64,000 nucleotides of DNA from Mesorhizobium jarvisii (GTDB lineage Bacteria > Pseudomonadota > Alphaproteobacteria > Rhizobiales > Rhizobiaceae). The stretch's first letter is position 1. Every line of letters begins with the position of its first letter. The DNA lies in assembly GCF_003601985.1 (NCBI RefSeq), contig NZ_QZXA01000017.1:1-64000 (forward strand), given 5' to 3'. Shown piece by piece: positions 35,236-44,270 of this stretch. The translations under genes and the position numbers were made by a program. The notes below the pieces were generated by a model, which saw nothing but the letters and a program-made list of their open reading frames with translations, did no database searches and was not told the DNA's origin.

Positions 35236-35269
35236 GGCGTTTCTCGCTGAGCCAGCGTTCCTGCCACCG

Positions 35270-35851
35270 CTACTTCAGGTTCCACTTGCGCACGACCGGC
35301 TCGCTGAGATCATGCTCGTAGCCGAGCACGCTGATGCTGGCCGTATCGAGCACGAACAGCGCGCCGCCTTCCGGCGGCAGGCCGAGCCAGCGGGCGGCGA
35401 GCACGCGCAGGAAATGCGCGCTGGAAAAGATCAGGATCGAGCCGCCGGCTTCGCGAAGCTGTTTGATGATCCGGTCGGCGCGGGCGCCGACATCGGCGGC
35501 CATCTCGCCTTGCGGGCAGCCGTCGCGAAACACGTTCCAGCCTGGCCGCTCGGCCAGGATCTCCTTGGTTGTCCGCCCCTCATAGGCGCCGTAGTCCCAC
35601 TCCTGCAGATCGTCGTTTCTGACGCTTTGCGCACCAAAGCCGGCCAGCACGCTGGTGTTGTAGGCGCGCTGCGAGGGGCTCGACCACACCGCCGAGAACG
35701 ACTGACCCTTGAGCCGCTCCGCCACGCCTCGCGCGGCGGCCTCGCCCGCCGGCGTCAGCGGCATGTCGGTGCGACCGGTATGCTGCCCCGAAAGGCTCCA
35801 CGCCGTCTCGCCATGCCGGACCAGATGGATTTGCGGATACGCGCTGCTCAT
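35270..35851 (-). CDS. Histidine phosphatase family protein
   Basis: A 193-residue phosphoglycerate mutase-like phosphatase: catalytic IHLVRHGETAWSLSGQHTGR at the N-terminus (His of RHGE is phosphorylated), SSPSQRAYNTSVLAG, and the second His in IFSSAHFLRVLAARWLG. Start ATG 35851 is favoured because the frame upstream to 35881 is basic and unconserved. Cytoplasmic. Substrate unknown (phosphosugar or similar). Confidence 0.87.
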   Translation of the reverse strand: MSSAYPQIHLVRHGETAWSLSGQHTGRTDMPLTPAGEAAARGVAERLKGQSFSAVWSSPSQRAYNTSVLAGFGAQSVRNDDLQEWDYGAYEGRTTKEILAERPGWNVFRDGCPQGEMAADVGARADRIIKQLREAGGSILIFSSAHFLRVLAARWLGLPPEGGALFVLDTASISVLGYEHDLSEPVVRKWNLK

Positions 35852-36031
35852 ACGCTCGGCCCTTCGTTGATGTCGGGCCAAAGCTGTAGCGGTCGGCGCA
35901 AGGGAGCGAAAGACCCGGCGGCCATCGCGGCACTTGAGCGCCGCTTCGCCGCCTGCGTTTCGCAGCTTGGCGGCGGCGGTTCTTGTGCATCACCGCTGGC
36001 TTACCAATCCGTAAGGTCCTTTGCCAACGAG

Positions 36032-36049
36032 TTTTCATGAACCTGTCAT
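36032..36049 (+). promoter_or_regulatory. Pho box upstream of phosphodiesterase gene
   Basis: TTTTCATGAACCTGTCAT is a 7-4-7 direct repeat (TTTTCAT, GAAC, CTGTCAT) matching the PhoB half-site CTGTCAT, perfect in the second half. It ends 54 bases before the ATG of a secreted phosphodiesterase/phosphatase, a typical PhoB target. Confidence 0.65.
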
Positions 36050-36102
36050 GTGCACTCGCCTATCCTTGATCCATCGCGGGCTGCGAGACGAGGGACACTT
36101 CA

Positions 36103-37635
36103 ATGAAAACACTATCTCTGGCGTTGGCTGCCGGTACGCTGACGGCGGCATTGGCTGGCGCGCTGTATAATTCCAGCGCCATCGCCGCGCCCTACAAGCA
36201 CGTACTGCTCATCAGCGTCGACGGGCTTCATGCGCTCGATCTGGCAAACTATGTCGCCGCAAATCCGAAAAGCTCGCTCGCCGCGCTCGCCGATACCGGG
36301 ATTTTCTATCCGAATGCGCTCGCCAGCGCCCCGTCCGACTCGTTTCCTGGCCTTGTGGCACAGGTAACCGGCGGCACACCCAAATCGACCGGCGTGTTCT
36401 ACGACGACAGCTACGACCGCACCTATTTCGCGCCGGCTTCGGACTGCAAGGGCGAGCCGGGTGCCGAGGTGGCCTTCGCCGAGAACATCGACGTCGATTC
36501 GACGCGCCTTGATGGTGGTGGCAAGCCAGGCGATTACCGCAGCCAGATCGACCCGGCAAAGCTGCCGATGACGCTGATCAACGGCAAATGCTCGGTGGTC
36601 TATCCGCATGATTTCGTGCGGGTCAACAACGTCTTCGAAATCGTGAGAGCGCATGGCGGCCGCACGGCCTGGTCCGACAAGCACCCCGCCTATGAATGGC
36701 TGAACGGACCTTCGGGCAAAGGCATCGACGACCTCTACGCGTTGGAACAGGACAGCCTGATCCCCGGCACCAAGGTCAAGACGACGGGAAGCTTCAAGGC
36801 CGAGCGCGACTTCGATGAAGCGCGGGTCCAGGCGGTGCTCAACGAAATCAAAGGCCTCGACAGCACCGGCTCGCATCCCGCGGCGGTTCCCACGCTTTTC
36901 GGCATGAATTTCCAGGCGGTGAGCGTGGGCCAGAAGCTTCCCAAGGCCGGTCCCGGCGACGAGGCCGGTCTGGTGGGCGGCTATCTGGATGCCAGCGGCA
37001 CGCCTGGCAATGGTCTCGCCGGCCAGCTCGCCTATGTAGATGGCGCTGTCGGCGAACTGATGGCCGCACTCAAGGACAACAAACTCGCCAATTCGACCCT
37101 GATCATACTTGCCTCGAAGCATGGCCAGTCGCCCATCGACCCGGCGTCGTTCCAGCCACTGGACGATGATCCCTATACGAAGACACCGGGCTATGCCTTC
37201 CACATCGCCGACGACGCCGCGCTGATCTGGCTCAAGCCGGAAGACAGGGTCAAAAACCTCGCGGCCGCGCAGGATTATCTCGAGAAATCGAGCAAGGCTG
37301 AAGGCATCGCCCAGATCCAGCCGCCGAATGCCCTTGCTCTCGCCTATCAGGATCCGGCCACCGACAGCCGTACGCCGGACTTCATAGCCACGGTCAATCC
37401 GGGTGTGGTCTACACATCCGGCTCGAAGATTGCCGAGCACGGTGGCGCCAATGCGAACGATCGCAACGTGGCGCTTCTCATCAGCGGTCCTTCGCTCAAG
37501 CCGAGGTCGGTGCCAGCTCTGGTGCAGACGACGCAGGTAGCTCCCACCATCCTGCGGGCTCTTGGCTATGACGCGAACGAACTCCAGGCTGTGAAGCTCG
37601 AAGGCACCCAGGAGCTGCCGGCGGCACCGTTCTAA
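36103..37635 (+). CDS. Secreted nucleotide pyrophosphatase/phosphodiesterase
   Basis: A 510-residue alkaline phosphatase-superfamily enzyme with a signal peptide (about residues 1-28). The first metal Asp is in LLISVDGLHALD, the nucleophile region is APSDSFPGLVAQVTGGTPKS (Ser or Thr before FPG, as in NPP enzymes), and the other metal ligands include ASKHGQSP and IAEHGGANANDRN. It should release phosphate from phosphodiesters outside the inner membrane. A Pho box at 36032-36049 predicts induction by phosphate starvation. Substrate unknown. Confidence 0.88.
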   Translation: MKTLSLALAAGTLTAALAGALYNSSAIAAPYKHVLLISVDGLHALDLANYVAANPKSSLAALADTGIFYPNALASAPSDSFPGLVAQVTGGTPKSTGVFYDDSYDRTYFAPASDCKGEPGAEVAFAENIDVDSTRLDGGGKPGDYRSQIDPAKLPMTLINGKCSVVYPHDFVRVNNVFEIVRAHGGRTAWSDKHPAYEWLNGPSGKGIDDLYALEQDSLIPGTKVKTTGSFKAERDFDEARVQAVLNEIKGLDSTGSHPAAVPTLFGMNFQAVSVGQKLPKAGPGDEAGLVGGYLDASGTPGNGLAGQLAYVDGAVGELMAALKDNKLANSTLIILASKHGQSPIDPASFQPLDDDPYTKTPGYAFHIADDAALIWLKPEDRVKNLAAAQDYLEKSSKAEGIAQIQPPNALALAYQDPATDSRTPDFIATVNPGVVYTSGSKIAEHGGANANDRNVALLISGPSLKPRSVPALVQTTQVAPTILRALGYDANELQAVKLEGTQELPAAPF

Positions 37636-37738
37636 GCCAAGGATCATACCGTTTCGCGATTGGCCCGCCGGGCATGCTCGGCGAGCTGCCCAGCGCCTGC
37701 GGTGGGCCACCTGGCTGGATGCAGGCCCGGCAAGGCGT

Positions 37739-38683
37739 TCAGCTTCGGAGCAACAGCCTGACGGATTCGCTGACAGAACGCGCGATTTCGACCTCGCGGC
37801 GCTGACGCTTGCGTATTTGCGCCCGTTTGTTCGGCTTGTAGTCGGCTGGATCGCGTTGAGCCTTCACCAGGGGCAAGGCATACATCGTCCGACGTATTGG
37901 CCTACCCCCGGACTCCACCCAGAAGCTGTCATAGTCCGCGGTGATGCGGCGGCGCAGCGCATAGTCCCTCGAAAAGACGTGGCCTGCGTTTGATGCCGCG
38001 ACAAGGCCACGCAGTTTGAGTGAGGATGCCAAAGTCTGGGCGACCAGGAGCAGCAGGGTTTTCGGCCGCAGACCTTCCATGGCTTTGGTCAGTATCCGGG
38101 AATCCTCGAGACCTTGCACACCGGTCGACGTCGACTTCAGAGCGCCGATATAGAGGATCTTGCCGCCGCCACCGAGACGTAGAAGCGACCGGTCCACAAT
38201 CGCGAGCGCCATTTCGATGACGGGACGTCCTTCCAGGCGCAGGAGAAGGCGCCATTCCCCCTCTCGGTACAAACCTGCCTGGCCCGTCAGTTCCACCGTG
38301 ACTTCACCGGCAACGGTCGACATTGCCAGGAGATGACGACCGCGCGTGTGGCTTTCGACCAGGGCGGCCTCGGTCAAAAGACGCGCCGCCGCAGTGTAGT
38401 GACCAATGACGGCTGCACAACGATGGATACGCATCAAATTGGCGGCGAGATACGGCCGAACCGGCTTCAGCGCAATGTCGGGATATTGAGCAAGGATTGC
38501 AGTGAACGGCTCAGCACCGAGGGCCGATCGAATGGCGGCGATATCGCGCCGGAACATCCACCGAAGCGCCGCCCATTTGCTTTCATGCACCCAATTGTTC
38601 AGCTTGCGCCGAAACTTGGAGGGCGACCGTTTTATTGGGCCTGTTGGCCGTAATGGCCGCGGAGCGCCCATGGCAATCATCAT
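37739..38683 (-). CDS. VirK/YbjX family protein (DUF535)
   Basis: A 314-residue soluble protein matching DUF535: WRLLLRLEGRPVIEMALAIV, LYIGALKSTSTGVQGLEDSR and the end part ITADYDSFWVESGGRP are family hallmarks. Related proteins in enteric bacteria (VirK, YbjX) are linked to antimicrobial peptide resistance and outer-membrane protein handling, but the molecular role is not settled. The start is the first of two adjacent ATGs at 38683. Upstream is a 360-base gap. Confidence 0.82.
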   Translation of the reverse strand: MMIAMGAPRPLRPTGPIKRSPSKFRRKLNNWVHESKWAALRWMFRRDIAAIRSALGAEPFTAILAQYPDIALKPVRPYLAANLMRIHRCAAVIGHYTAAARLLTEAALVESHTRGRHLLAMSTVAGEVTVELTGQAGLYREGEWRLLLRLEGRPVIEMALAIVDRSLLRLGGGGKILYIGALKSTSTGVQGLEDSRILTKAMEGLRPKTLLLLVAQTLASSLKLRGLVAASNAGHVFSRDYALRRRITADYDSFWVESGGRPIRRTMYALPLVKAQRDPADYKPNKRAQIRKRQRREVEIARSVSESVRLLLRS

Positions 38684-39043
38684 TTGCTGTATTCTCGGTG
38701 GGACGTGTCAGTCAAAGGCAGCGGATGATCTCAATGTTGGATGTCGTAACTTACCGCCGCCTCGCCGCGGATATACGAATTCGTAAGGTAGCCACTAAGG
38801 TCGACCTTCCCGCGCGTGGTCTTCGGCACCCGCTCTTCGTCGCAATAACCTCGGTCGCGGCACAACCGAGCAAAGGCCAACAGGGATACCGGAAGATCGC
38901 CGCGGCACGCTTCCTCGCCTGGCCCTGATCCACATGACGCTGGCCCTGTGAGCAGACCGGCGGCGCAACTATATCAGGAGGAGCCGCACCAAGGCTCCCG
39001 CCACCCCAAGGGCGCCAGCCCTTGCACAACAGGTCAGATCATC
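38684..39043. other. Intergenic region of 360 bases, no gene seen
   Basis: Lies between the divergent DUF535 gene and the universal stress protein gene. It holds a perfect 12-base palindrome TACGAATTCGTA at 38774-38785 (about 90 bases before the DUF535 start), which could be an operator or a chance EcoRI-site dyad. Reading frames here lack ribosome sites and protein-like composition. Both promoters should be here. Confidence 0.35.
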
Positions 39044-39493
39044 ATGTACAAACATCTGCTTATCGCCACCGACGGATCGGAACTGGCCGACAAGGGCGTT
39101 GCCCATGGCCTCACATTGGCAAAGGGCATCGGCGCCGCCGTCACCCTCGTCACGGTCTCGGAACCGTTCCCCATCTTCGCCTGGGGCGGCGCAATGGCCG
39201 GTTATGCGGCGGGCGACGAACTGGCGGTCTACCAGGAAGAGGCGCGCAAATATGGCAAGGAGGTTCTGGCCAAGTGCAAGGCCTCGGCCGATGCGGCCGG
39301 CGTGTCCGCCAAGCTTGTGCATGTCGAGGACAAACGGCCCGCCGAGGCGATCCTGGAACTGTCGCAGGCGCAAGGCTGCGACCTGATCGTGATGGCCTCG
39401 CATGGCCGCCGCGGGTTGGGCAAGCTGCTTCTCGGCAGCCAGACGGCGGAAGTGCTGTCCTACACCGCAATCCCGGTGCTGGTCGTGCGCTAA
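39044..39493 (+). CDS. Universal stress protein (UspA family)
   Basis: A 149-residue Usp domain: MYKHLLIATDGSELADKGVA at the N-terminus and the ATP-binding signature ASHGRRGLGKLLLGSQTAEV near residues 120-140 (GxxGxxxxGS type), so it belongs to the nucleotide-binding class. ATG 39044 chosen because residues upstream to 38948 are not Usp-like. It is followed by a palindromic repeat. Confidence 0.9.
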   Translation: MYKHLLIATDGSELADKGVAHGLTLAKGIGAAVTLVTVSEPFPIFAWGGAMAGYAAGDELAVYQEEARKYGKEVLAKCKASADAAGVSAKLVHVEDKRPAEAILELSQAQGCDLIVMASHGRRGLGKLLLGSQTAEVLSYTAIPVLVVR

Positions 39494-39494
39494 A

Positions 39495-39563
39495 GCAATT
39501 CCAGGAAAAGTGTAAAACGGTTTTGCCGGGAAAAGCGCGAAAGCGCTTTCCCTTGGGAATTGC
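39495..39563. repeat. Palindromic repeat, GCAATTCC...GGAATTGC
   Basis: Outer arms GCAATTCC (39495-39502) and GGAATTGC (39556-39563) enclose a second hairpin, GGGAAAAGCGC and GCGCTTTCCC (39529-39552). The form AGCAATTCCAGGAAAAGTGT is one of the abundant short palindromes of Mesorhizobium-type genomes. Here it follows the universal stress gene and may end its transcript. Confidence 0.65.
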
Positions 39564-39703
39564 GTTAAAACAAAGAGTTAGTGTGACCCCGAGAGCTGGA
39601 ACCGGCTTTCGGAATCATGCTCAAGTAGACAGCCAAGGGGCGCATCCCGGCGCGGCCATCGCGCGCCAACATTCGTTCGACCGGGCCTGTGAGGAAACGA
39701 CGA

Positions 39704-40261
39704 ATGGCGCATGAGGATCGTACCAGGATAATCCCCGGGAGAACGTCGGAATCGGCGGCCATGCTGGTGGACGTCAAGCGGACGATGGCGATCACCGCCC
39801 GTCTCAACCGTCTGACGTTCAACGACGCGGACGAGGTCCGCGCCCTGTTCAGCGAACTGATCGGCAGACAAGTGGACGACAGCTTCCTGCTGATCCCGCC
39901 CTTTTACGCGACCGGCGGGGCCGACACCCGGGTGGGGCGCAATGTCTTCATCAATCAGAACTGCACCTTTTATGATCTTGGCGGGCTCGACATTGCCGAC
40001 GACGTGCTGATCGGGCCGAATGTCAGCCTCATCACATCAGGCCACCCGCTCGAACCGTCACGGCGCCGCGCCTTCACCAACGCGAAGCCGATCGTCATCG
40101 AACGCAACGTCTGGATCGCCGCCGGCGCTACGGTGATCGGCGGCGTGACCATCGGCGAAAACGCCGTCGTCGCGGCGGGCTCGGTGGTCACGAAAGACGT
40201 TCCCGCGAACACGCTTGTCGGCGGAAACCCGGCGCGGGTTATCCGGTCGATTGCCGAGTGA
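39704..40261 (+). CDS. Sugar O-acetyltransferase-like, LacA/NodL family
   Basis: A 185-residue left-handed beta-helix acyltransferase. The hexapeptide repeats run from about residue 70 to 170: GRNVFINQNCTFYDLGG, then DDVLIGPNVSLITSGHPLE with the catalytic-type His of TSGHP, and IVIERNVWIAAGATVIGGV. N-terminal residues are extended relative to LacA. ATG 39704 follows GAGGAAACG. It acetylates a sugar or a similar acceptor; a nodulation role is not implied because no nod box or nod genes are nearby. Confidence 0.85.
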   Translation: MAHEDRTRIIPGRTSESAAMLVDVKRTMAITARLNRLTFNDADEVRALFSELIGRQVDDSFLLIPPFYATGGADTRVGRNVFINQNCTFYDLGGLDIADDVLIGPNVSLITSGHPLEPSRRRAFTNAKPIVIERNVWIAAGATVIGGVTIGENAVVAAGSVVTKDVPANTLVGGNPARVIRSIAE

Positions 40262-40269
40262 GACCAACC

Positions 40270-41037
40270 TCACCGCAACGCCTCCAGCACCAGATAAACT
40301 CCCAGCGTCAGCAGCCCGACAAGAAACACCTTTCGAAAAGTCTCGACGCCCATCGCCTGCCGCAGCGCCTGGCCGATGAACATGCCGGCCAGCGCGGGCA
40401 GCAGCGCCAGGATCGAGCCTGTCAGTTGCGCCGTCGGCGATGCCAGCGCGCCCGTCCTGAACAGGCCGATGGCAAGGGCCGCCGTCGAGACGGTGAAGGA
40501 CAGGCCGAGCGCCTGGATGAGATCTTCCTTCTCCAGCCGCAGCGATTGCAGATAGGGCACCGCCGGGATGACGAAGACGCCGGTCGCGCCGGTGACCAGC
40601 CCCGTCGCCACGCCGACCAGCGGTGACATCAAGGCCTCGTGGCGCGCCGGCGTGGTGAAGCTGAGCTTGAACAGGCCAAGGATGGCGTAAAGCACCAGCG
40701 CCGCCCCAAGCCCCACAGAGGCCGCGCCCGCATGCGCGCCTGTGAGCACCCCTGCCCCCGCGACGGTGCCCAGCATGATGCCGGCCATCATCGTCCACAG
40801 CCGCCTGCACAGGCCGCCGAAGGCGGGGCCGGTGAACAACTGCCAGAGATTGGTGACCAGTGACGGGATCAGAAGCAAGGCGGCGGCCTCGGCCGGCGGC
40901 ATCGTCACCGCCAGCAGGCCCATCGCCACGGTCGGCAGGCCCATGCCGACGACCCCCTTGACGAAACCGGCGGCGAGGAAGACCGCGCCGATCCAGGCGA
41001 TGGAGCCGGCGCTGAGCATGCCCACGGGATCAATCAT
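40270..41037 (-). CDS. TauE/SafE-family membrane permease
   Basis: A 255-residue protein with seven or eight membrane segments. Family motifs: FVKGVVGMGLPTVAMGLL near the start and LVGVATGLVTGATGVFVIP after the middle (paired GxxTGxxG-type). TauE/SafE proteins export sulfonates or sulfite-type anions. ATG 41037 overlaps the stop of the small upstream gene (ATGATTGA), which supports this start. A LysR regulator is encoded divergently. Confidence 0.85.
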   Translation of the reverse strand: MIDPVGMLSAGSIAWIGAVFLAAGFVKGVVGMGLPTVAMGLLAVTMPPAEAAALLLIPSLVTNLWQLFTGPAFGGLCRRLWTMMAGIMLGTVAGAGVLTGAHAGAASVGLGAALVLYAILGLFKLSFTTPARHEALMSPLVGVATGLVTGATGVFVIPAVPYLQSLRLEKEDLIQALGLSFTVSTAALAIGLFRTGALASPTAQLTGSILALLPALAGMFIGQALRQAMGVETFRKVFLVGLLTLGVYLVLEALR

Positions 41038-41224
41038 GCAGCAGCATGTCAGCGGCATCGGCATCCGGTTTTGCCGGCACGGCATCGTGGCTGGCGGGAA
41101 CAATCGTCGTGCATCCGCGCGGGCCAGGCTGTGCCTGCGCCATGGCAAGCGAGGCCACGGCGACCGCAAGCACGATCGCCATGCCTTCAAGAATACCGAG
41201 CCGGCCCGTCGCTTTTTCGCTCAT
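41030..41224 (-). CDS. Small single-span membrane protein, unannotated type
   Basis: A 64-residue protein: a short polar N-terminus, one hydrophobic segment (GMAIVLAVAVASLAMAQA, about residues 14-31) and a periplasmic-looking tail with a single Cys and several Pro/Ala/Asp residues. ATG 41224 follows GGAGATTTGCG. Its last codons overlap the start of the TauE/SafE gene, so the two are translationally coupled. I do not recognise it; it may be an accessory subunit of the permease. Confidence 0.55.
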   Translation of the reverse strand: MSEKATGRLGILEGMAIVLAVAVASLAMAQAQPGPRGCTTIVPASHDAVPAKPDADAADMLLHD

Positions 41225-41349
41225 CGCAAATCTCCATCGCAAAAGATTTGACGGACATCGGGCCCGCGCACAATGTGGAAGTTGCGCTGTCAGCCTTCGT
41301 CCAGGACGAAGGCTGAAGCCAACGCCGTGCACCTCGCAGGGAGCAAGAA

Positions 41350-42279
41350 ATGCGCTTCGATCTCACCGATCTCCGGCTGTTCCTGCTGGTGGCCGAGCGC
41401 GGCAGCATCACCCATGGCGCCGAGCTTGCCGGGCTGGCTCTGGCTTCGGCGAGCGCCCGCATCAAGGGCATGGAGGAGCGGCTCGGCGCGCCGCTGCTGG
41501 AACGCCGCCGCCGCGGCGTGGTGCCGACGGCGGCCGGCCAGGCGCTGCTGCATCATGCGCGCGCCGTGCAGAACCAGATGGAGGCGATGGCCGGCGACCT
41601 CGGCGCCTATGCCGGCGGCCTGCGCGCCCGTGTCCGGCTGGTGGCCAACACCGCCGCCACGGCCGAGCTTTTGCGCGATACCTTGCCGGCCTTCCTGGTG
41701 GCCCACCCCAGCATCGACATTGATTTGGACGAGCGCCCCAGCCACGAGATCGCCGAGGCGGTGGCAAGCGGTGCGGCCGATCTCGGCATCGCCGCGACCT
41801 GGGCCGGCCTCTCGCATCTCGAACAGAAACCGTTCTTCGTCGACCGGCTGGTGGTGATCGCCGCGCGGAACTGGCCGGGGCTTGCCGGCCGGCATAGCGC
41901 CAGCCTCGCCGACATGCTGGGCGAATCCTTCGTTGGCCTCAGCCTCGGCCATGCCCTGCAGGAGCACATCACCCGTCAGGCCGCGCGCCTGGGCGGCCAT
42001 CTGCACATCCGCATTCGCGTGCCCGGCCTCGACAATGTCTGCCGGCTGGTCGCGCAAGGTGCCGGCATCGCCATCGTGCCGGAGAGTGCCGCCCGCCGCT
42101 CGGCCCGCACGCTGCGCAGCCTGCGGCTCAGCGACGACTGGGCCACGCGGCAGCTCAACCTCTGCGCCCGCAGCTTCGACGAACTGACACCGCAGGCAAA
42201 GCTGCTGGCCGCGGCCCTGGCCGGAGCCGAAACGGGTGGCCTGCCGGGCCGTTACCAGGGCAACGGACCCTCATCGTAG
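41350..42279 (+). CDS. LysR-family transcriptional regulator
   Basis: A 309-residue LysR protein: helix-turn-helix (about residues 1-60, LRLFLLVAERGSITHGAELA) and substrate-binding domain from about residue 90. Divergent from the small membrane protein and TauE/SafE genes (125 bases apart), which are the likely targets. Its 3' end overlaps the SDR gene coming from the other strand by 28 bases. Inducer unknown; a sulfur compound is a reasonable guess from the target. Confidence 0.9.
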   Translation: MRFDLTDLRLFLLVAERGSITHGAELAGLALASASARIKGMEERLGAPLLERRRRGVVPTAAGQALLHHARAVQNQMEAMAGDLGAYAGGLRARVRLVANTAATAELLRDTLPAFLVAHPSIDIDLDERPSHEIAEAVASGAADLGIAATWAGLSHLEQKPFFVDRLVVIAARNWPGLAGRHSASLADMLGESFVGLSLGHALQEHITRQAARLGGHLHIRIRVPGLDNVCRLVAQGAGIAIVPESAARRSARTLRSLRLSDDWATRQLNLCARSFDELTPQAKLLAAALAGAETGGLPGRYQGNGPSS

Positions 42280-42974
42280 AAATAGCCGCCGGTCGGACCG
42301 TTTTCGTCCAGGGTCGCCAAGCGAACAATGATCTCGGCCGCCTGCCCCACGGTGCGGTACCCGCTGTGTCCGTTGAAGTCCGTCGCGGTATAGCCGGGAT
42401 CGGCCGAATTGACCTTGATACCCGCTGCGGCAAACTCCTTCGAGAAGGCAACGGTGGCGGCGTTGAGCGCCGTTTTGGAGCTGTTGTAGCCAAGGATATT
42501 GATCGCATAGAATTCACTGGCCGGATCGGTCAACCCGCCGAGTGACCCCAGCCCGCTGGAAACCATCACCACATTGGCGCGCGGGGCAGCCTTGAGCAGC
42601 GGCAGGAAGGCCTGCGTGGTACGGATCGGGCCGAACACGTTGACCTCGTAGACATCCTTGATGATGGCTATGGGCTCTTCACTGGGAGCGAGCATGGAGC
42701 CCAGGATGCCGGCATTGTTGACGAGCGCATCGAGGCGTCCGTCCTCCTCAAAAACGCGCAGCGCGGCGGCCTCGACGCTGGCGTCGCTGGCGACGTCGAT
42801 TTCCAGCATGCGCACATCAAGCCCCTTTTGCCTGAGCTCGGCCGCCGCAGCTTCGCCGCGTTCCCTGTCGCGGCTGCCCAGCCAGATCCTGTAGCCCGCT
42901 TCGCCCAGCCGGCGCGCGGTTTCGTAGCCGATGCTCTTGTTGGCACCGGTCACCAGTGCGGTCTTGTCGGTCAT
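42252..42974 (-). CDS. SDR-family NAD(P)-dependent oxidoreductase
   Basis: A 240-residue classical short-chain dehydrogenase: cofactor motif TALVTGANKSIGYETA, NNAGILG, catalytic Ser in VMVSSGLGSLGG, Tyr/Lys in GYNSSKTALNAAT (YNSSK fits YxxxK) and ADPGYTATDFNGHSG after it. ATG 42974 has GGAG at a good distance; ATG 42980 is too close. Divergent from an AraC regulator, a frequent pairing. Substrate unknown. Confidence 0.9.
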   Translation of the reverse strand: MTDKTALVTGANKSIGYETARRLGEAGYRIWLGSRDRERGEAAAAELRQKGLDVRMLEIDVASDASVEAAALRVFEEDGRLDALVNNAGILGSMLAPSEEPIAIIKDVYEVNVFGPIRTTQAFLPLLKAAPRANVVMVSSGLGSLGGLTDPASEFYAINILGYNSSKTALNAATVAFSKEFAAAGIKVNSADPGYTATDFNGHSGYRTVGQAAEIIVRLATLDENGPTGGYFYDEGPLPW

Positions 42975-43118
42975 GTCCATCTCCAGTTTGATCTGTGGTT
43001 GGTCTCCGGCAGAGATGGGGCGGACCGCTGGCCGCCGCGTGCCGAAAACTGGTGAGTTCTTGCCTATTCCTGCCGGGAGCTTGATTGCCGGCCGCTCCGA
43101 TGCGATCTACAGGCTGTG

Positions 43119-44012
43119 ATGAAATCGCTCGACGACCTCAAAGCGCTGGTGATGCGGCATGCGCGCGGCCGGCTGACCGAAACCGGGATTCCCCGCGTGG
43201 CCATCATGAAGGGCGAGGCGACGACCGGGCCGTTGCTGGGGCTCTACGACCCAAGGCTTTGCCTGGTCCTGCAGGGCGCCAAATCCGTCATGATCGGCGA
43301 TCAGTTGCTGCATTACGACGCCGGCCGCTACTTCATTGCCGCGGTCGAAGTGCCGGCCGTCGGCAAGGTTTTGCAGGCCAGCCCGCAGCATCCCTACCTC
43401 TCGGTCAGCCTGGCCCTCGACACCACGCTGATCGCTCCGCTGCTGCTCGACATGCCCCCCGTTGCCGAGGCGCGGATCGGCCATGGCTTTGCCGTCAGCC
43501 GGGCCGACGAGGCGCTGGTCGATGCGTGGCTGCGCATGATGGAGCTCATCGATCATCCGGCCGAAATCCCAGTGCTGGCACCCTTGCTCGAACGCGAAAT
43601 CCTGTTTCGGCTGCTGCAGGGGCCGCAAGGCGCCATGCTGCGCCAGATTGCCGGGGCCGATAGCCGCCTGTCGCAGATTCGCCGCGCGCTGGCCTGGATC
43701 CGCGACCACTATGCGGAGCCGTTCCGCGTCGAGGATCTTGCCCGCATGGGCGGCATGAGCGCCTCGGTGTTCCACCGCCACTTCAAGGCGGTCACGGCGA
43801 TGACGCCGATCCAGTACCAGAAGCGCATCCGCCTCAACGAAGCGCGCCGCCGCCTGCTCGCCACGTCGGGCGATGCGGCCGGCGTCGCCTTCTCCGTCGG
43901 CTATGAAAGCGCTTCCCAGTTCTCCCGCGAATATGCCCGCCTCTTCGGCGCACCGCCGGTGCGCGATGTCGGCCGCCTGCGCGCCACGCCGGAGCCCACC
44001 GAGCTCGCCTGA
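43119..44012 (+). CDS. AraC-family transcriptional regulator
   Basis: A 297-residue regulator: an AraC_N-type cupin arm (about residues 20-170, LGLYDPRLCLVLQGAKSVMI) and two C-terminal helix-turn-helix motifs (about residues 195-290, RVEDLARMGGMSASVFHRHF and VAFSVGYESASQFSREYARL). The codon before ATG 43119 is GTG, an alternative start. Divergent from the SDR gene, which it probably controls. Confidence 0.9.
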   Translation: MKSLDDLKALVMRHARGRLTETGIPRVAIMKGEATTGPLLGLYDPRLCLVLQGAKSVMIGDQLLHYDAGRYFIAAVEVPAVGKVLQASPQHPYLSVSLALDTTLIAPLLLDMPPVAEARIGHGFAVSRADEALVDAWLRMMELIDHPAEIPVLAPLLEREILFRLLQGPQGAMLRQIAGADSRLSQIRRALAWIRDHYAEPFRVEDLARMGGMSASVFHRHFKAVTAMTPIQYQKRIRLNEARRRLLATSGDAAGVAFSVGYESASQFSREYARLFGAPPVRDVGRLRATPEPTELA

Positions 44013-44213
44013 TCCCCTTGAATTCGAAGATGCAACAGCAAGGCGAAGACCACGCCTTGCCAGCCCATGCGCCGCGCCCTCGAGCGGCCCCTGCGTCGGC
44101 TTCGACAGGTCTACCACCAGGCGCTTGATCCCACCTGCCTGCATGGAAGAAGAGATGGTCACAGCCCAGAGGCTATACGGGCCTTGCTGTTATCAAAAAT
44201 TTCCCATAGTATC

Positions 44214-44261
44214 TTTTCACATAAGAAAGAAAATAGCGTCTATTTCTCTCATTTGTGAAAG
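44214..44261. promoter_or_regulatory. Nested dyads upstream of the Lrp-type regulator
   Basis: An AT-rich block with TTTCACA (44215-44221) and TGTGAAA (44254-44260) as perfect outer arms. Inside, AGAAAATAG and CTATTTCT form a second dyad centred near 44237. It lies 10 bases before the regulator's start codon, in a region markedly lower in GC than its surroundings, as expected for an Lrp/AsnC operator and promoter. Confidence 0.5.
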
Positions 44262-44270
44262 ACGGGCACT

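Noticed and set aside
38774..38785. Perfect 12-bp palindrome TACGAATTCGTA as operator
   Set aside because: No second copy and no regulator gene nearby; one such dyad in a 360-base gap can arise by chance.
38926..38941. CTGATCCACATGAC-like FixK box before the universal stress gene
   Set aside because: The second half (ATGAC) does not fit RTCAA; too many mismatches.
39704..40261. Acetyltransferase as nodulation gene nodL
   Set aside because: No nod box, no other nod genes, and NodL-like acetyltransferases are common housekeeping enzymes.
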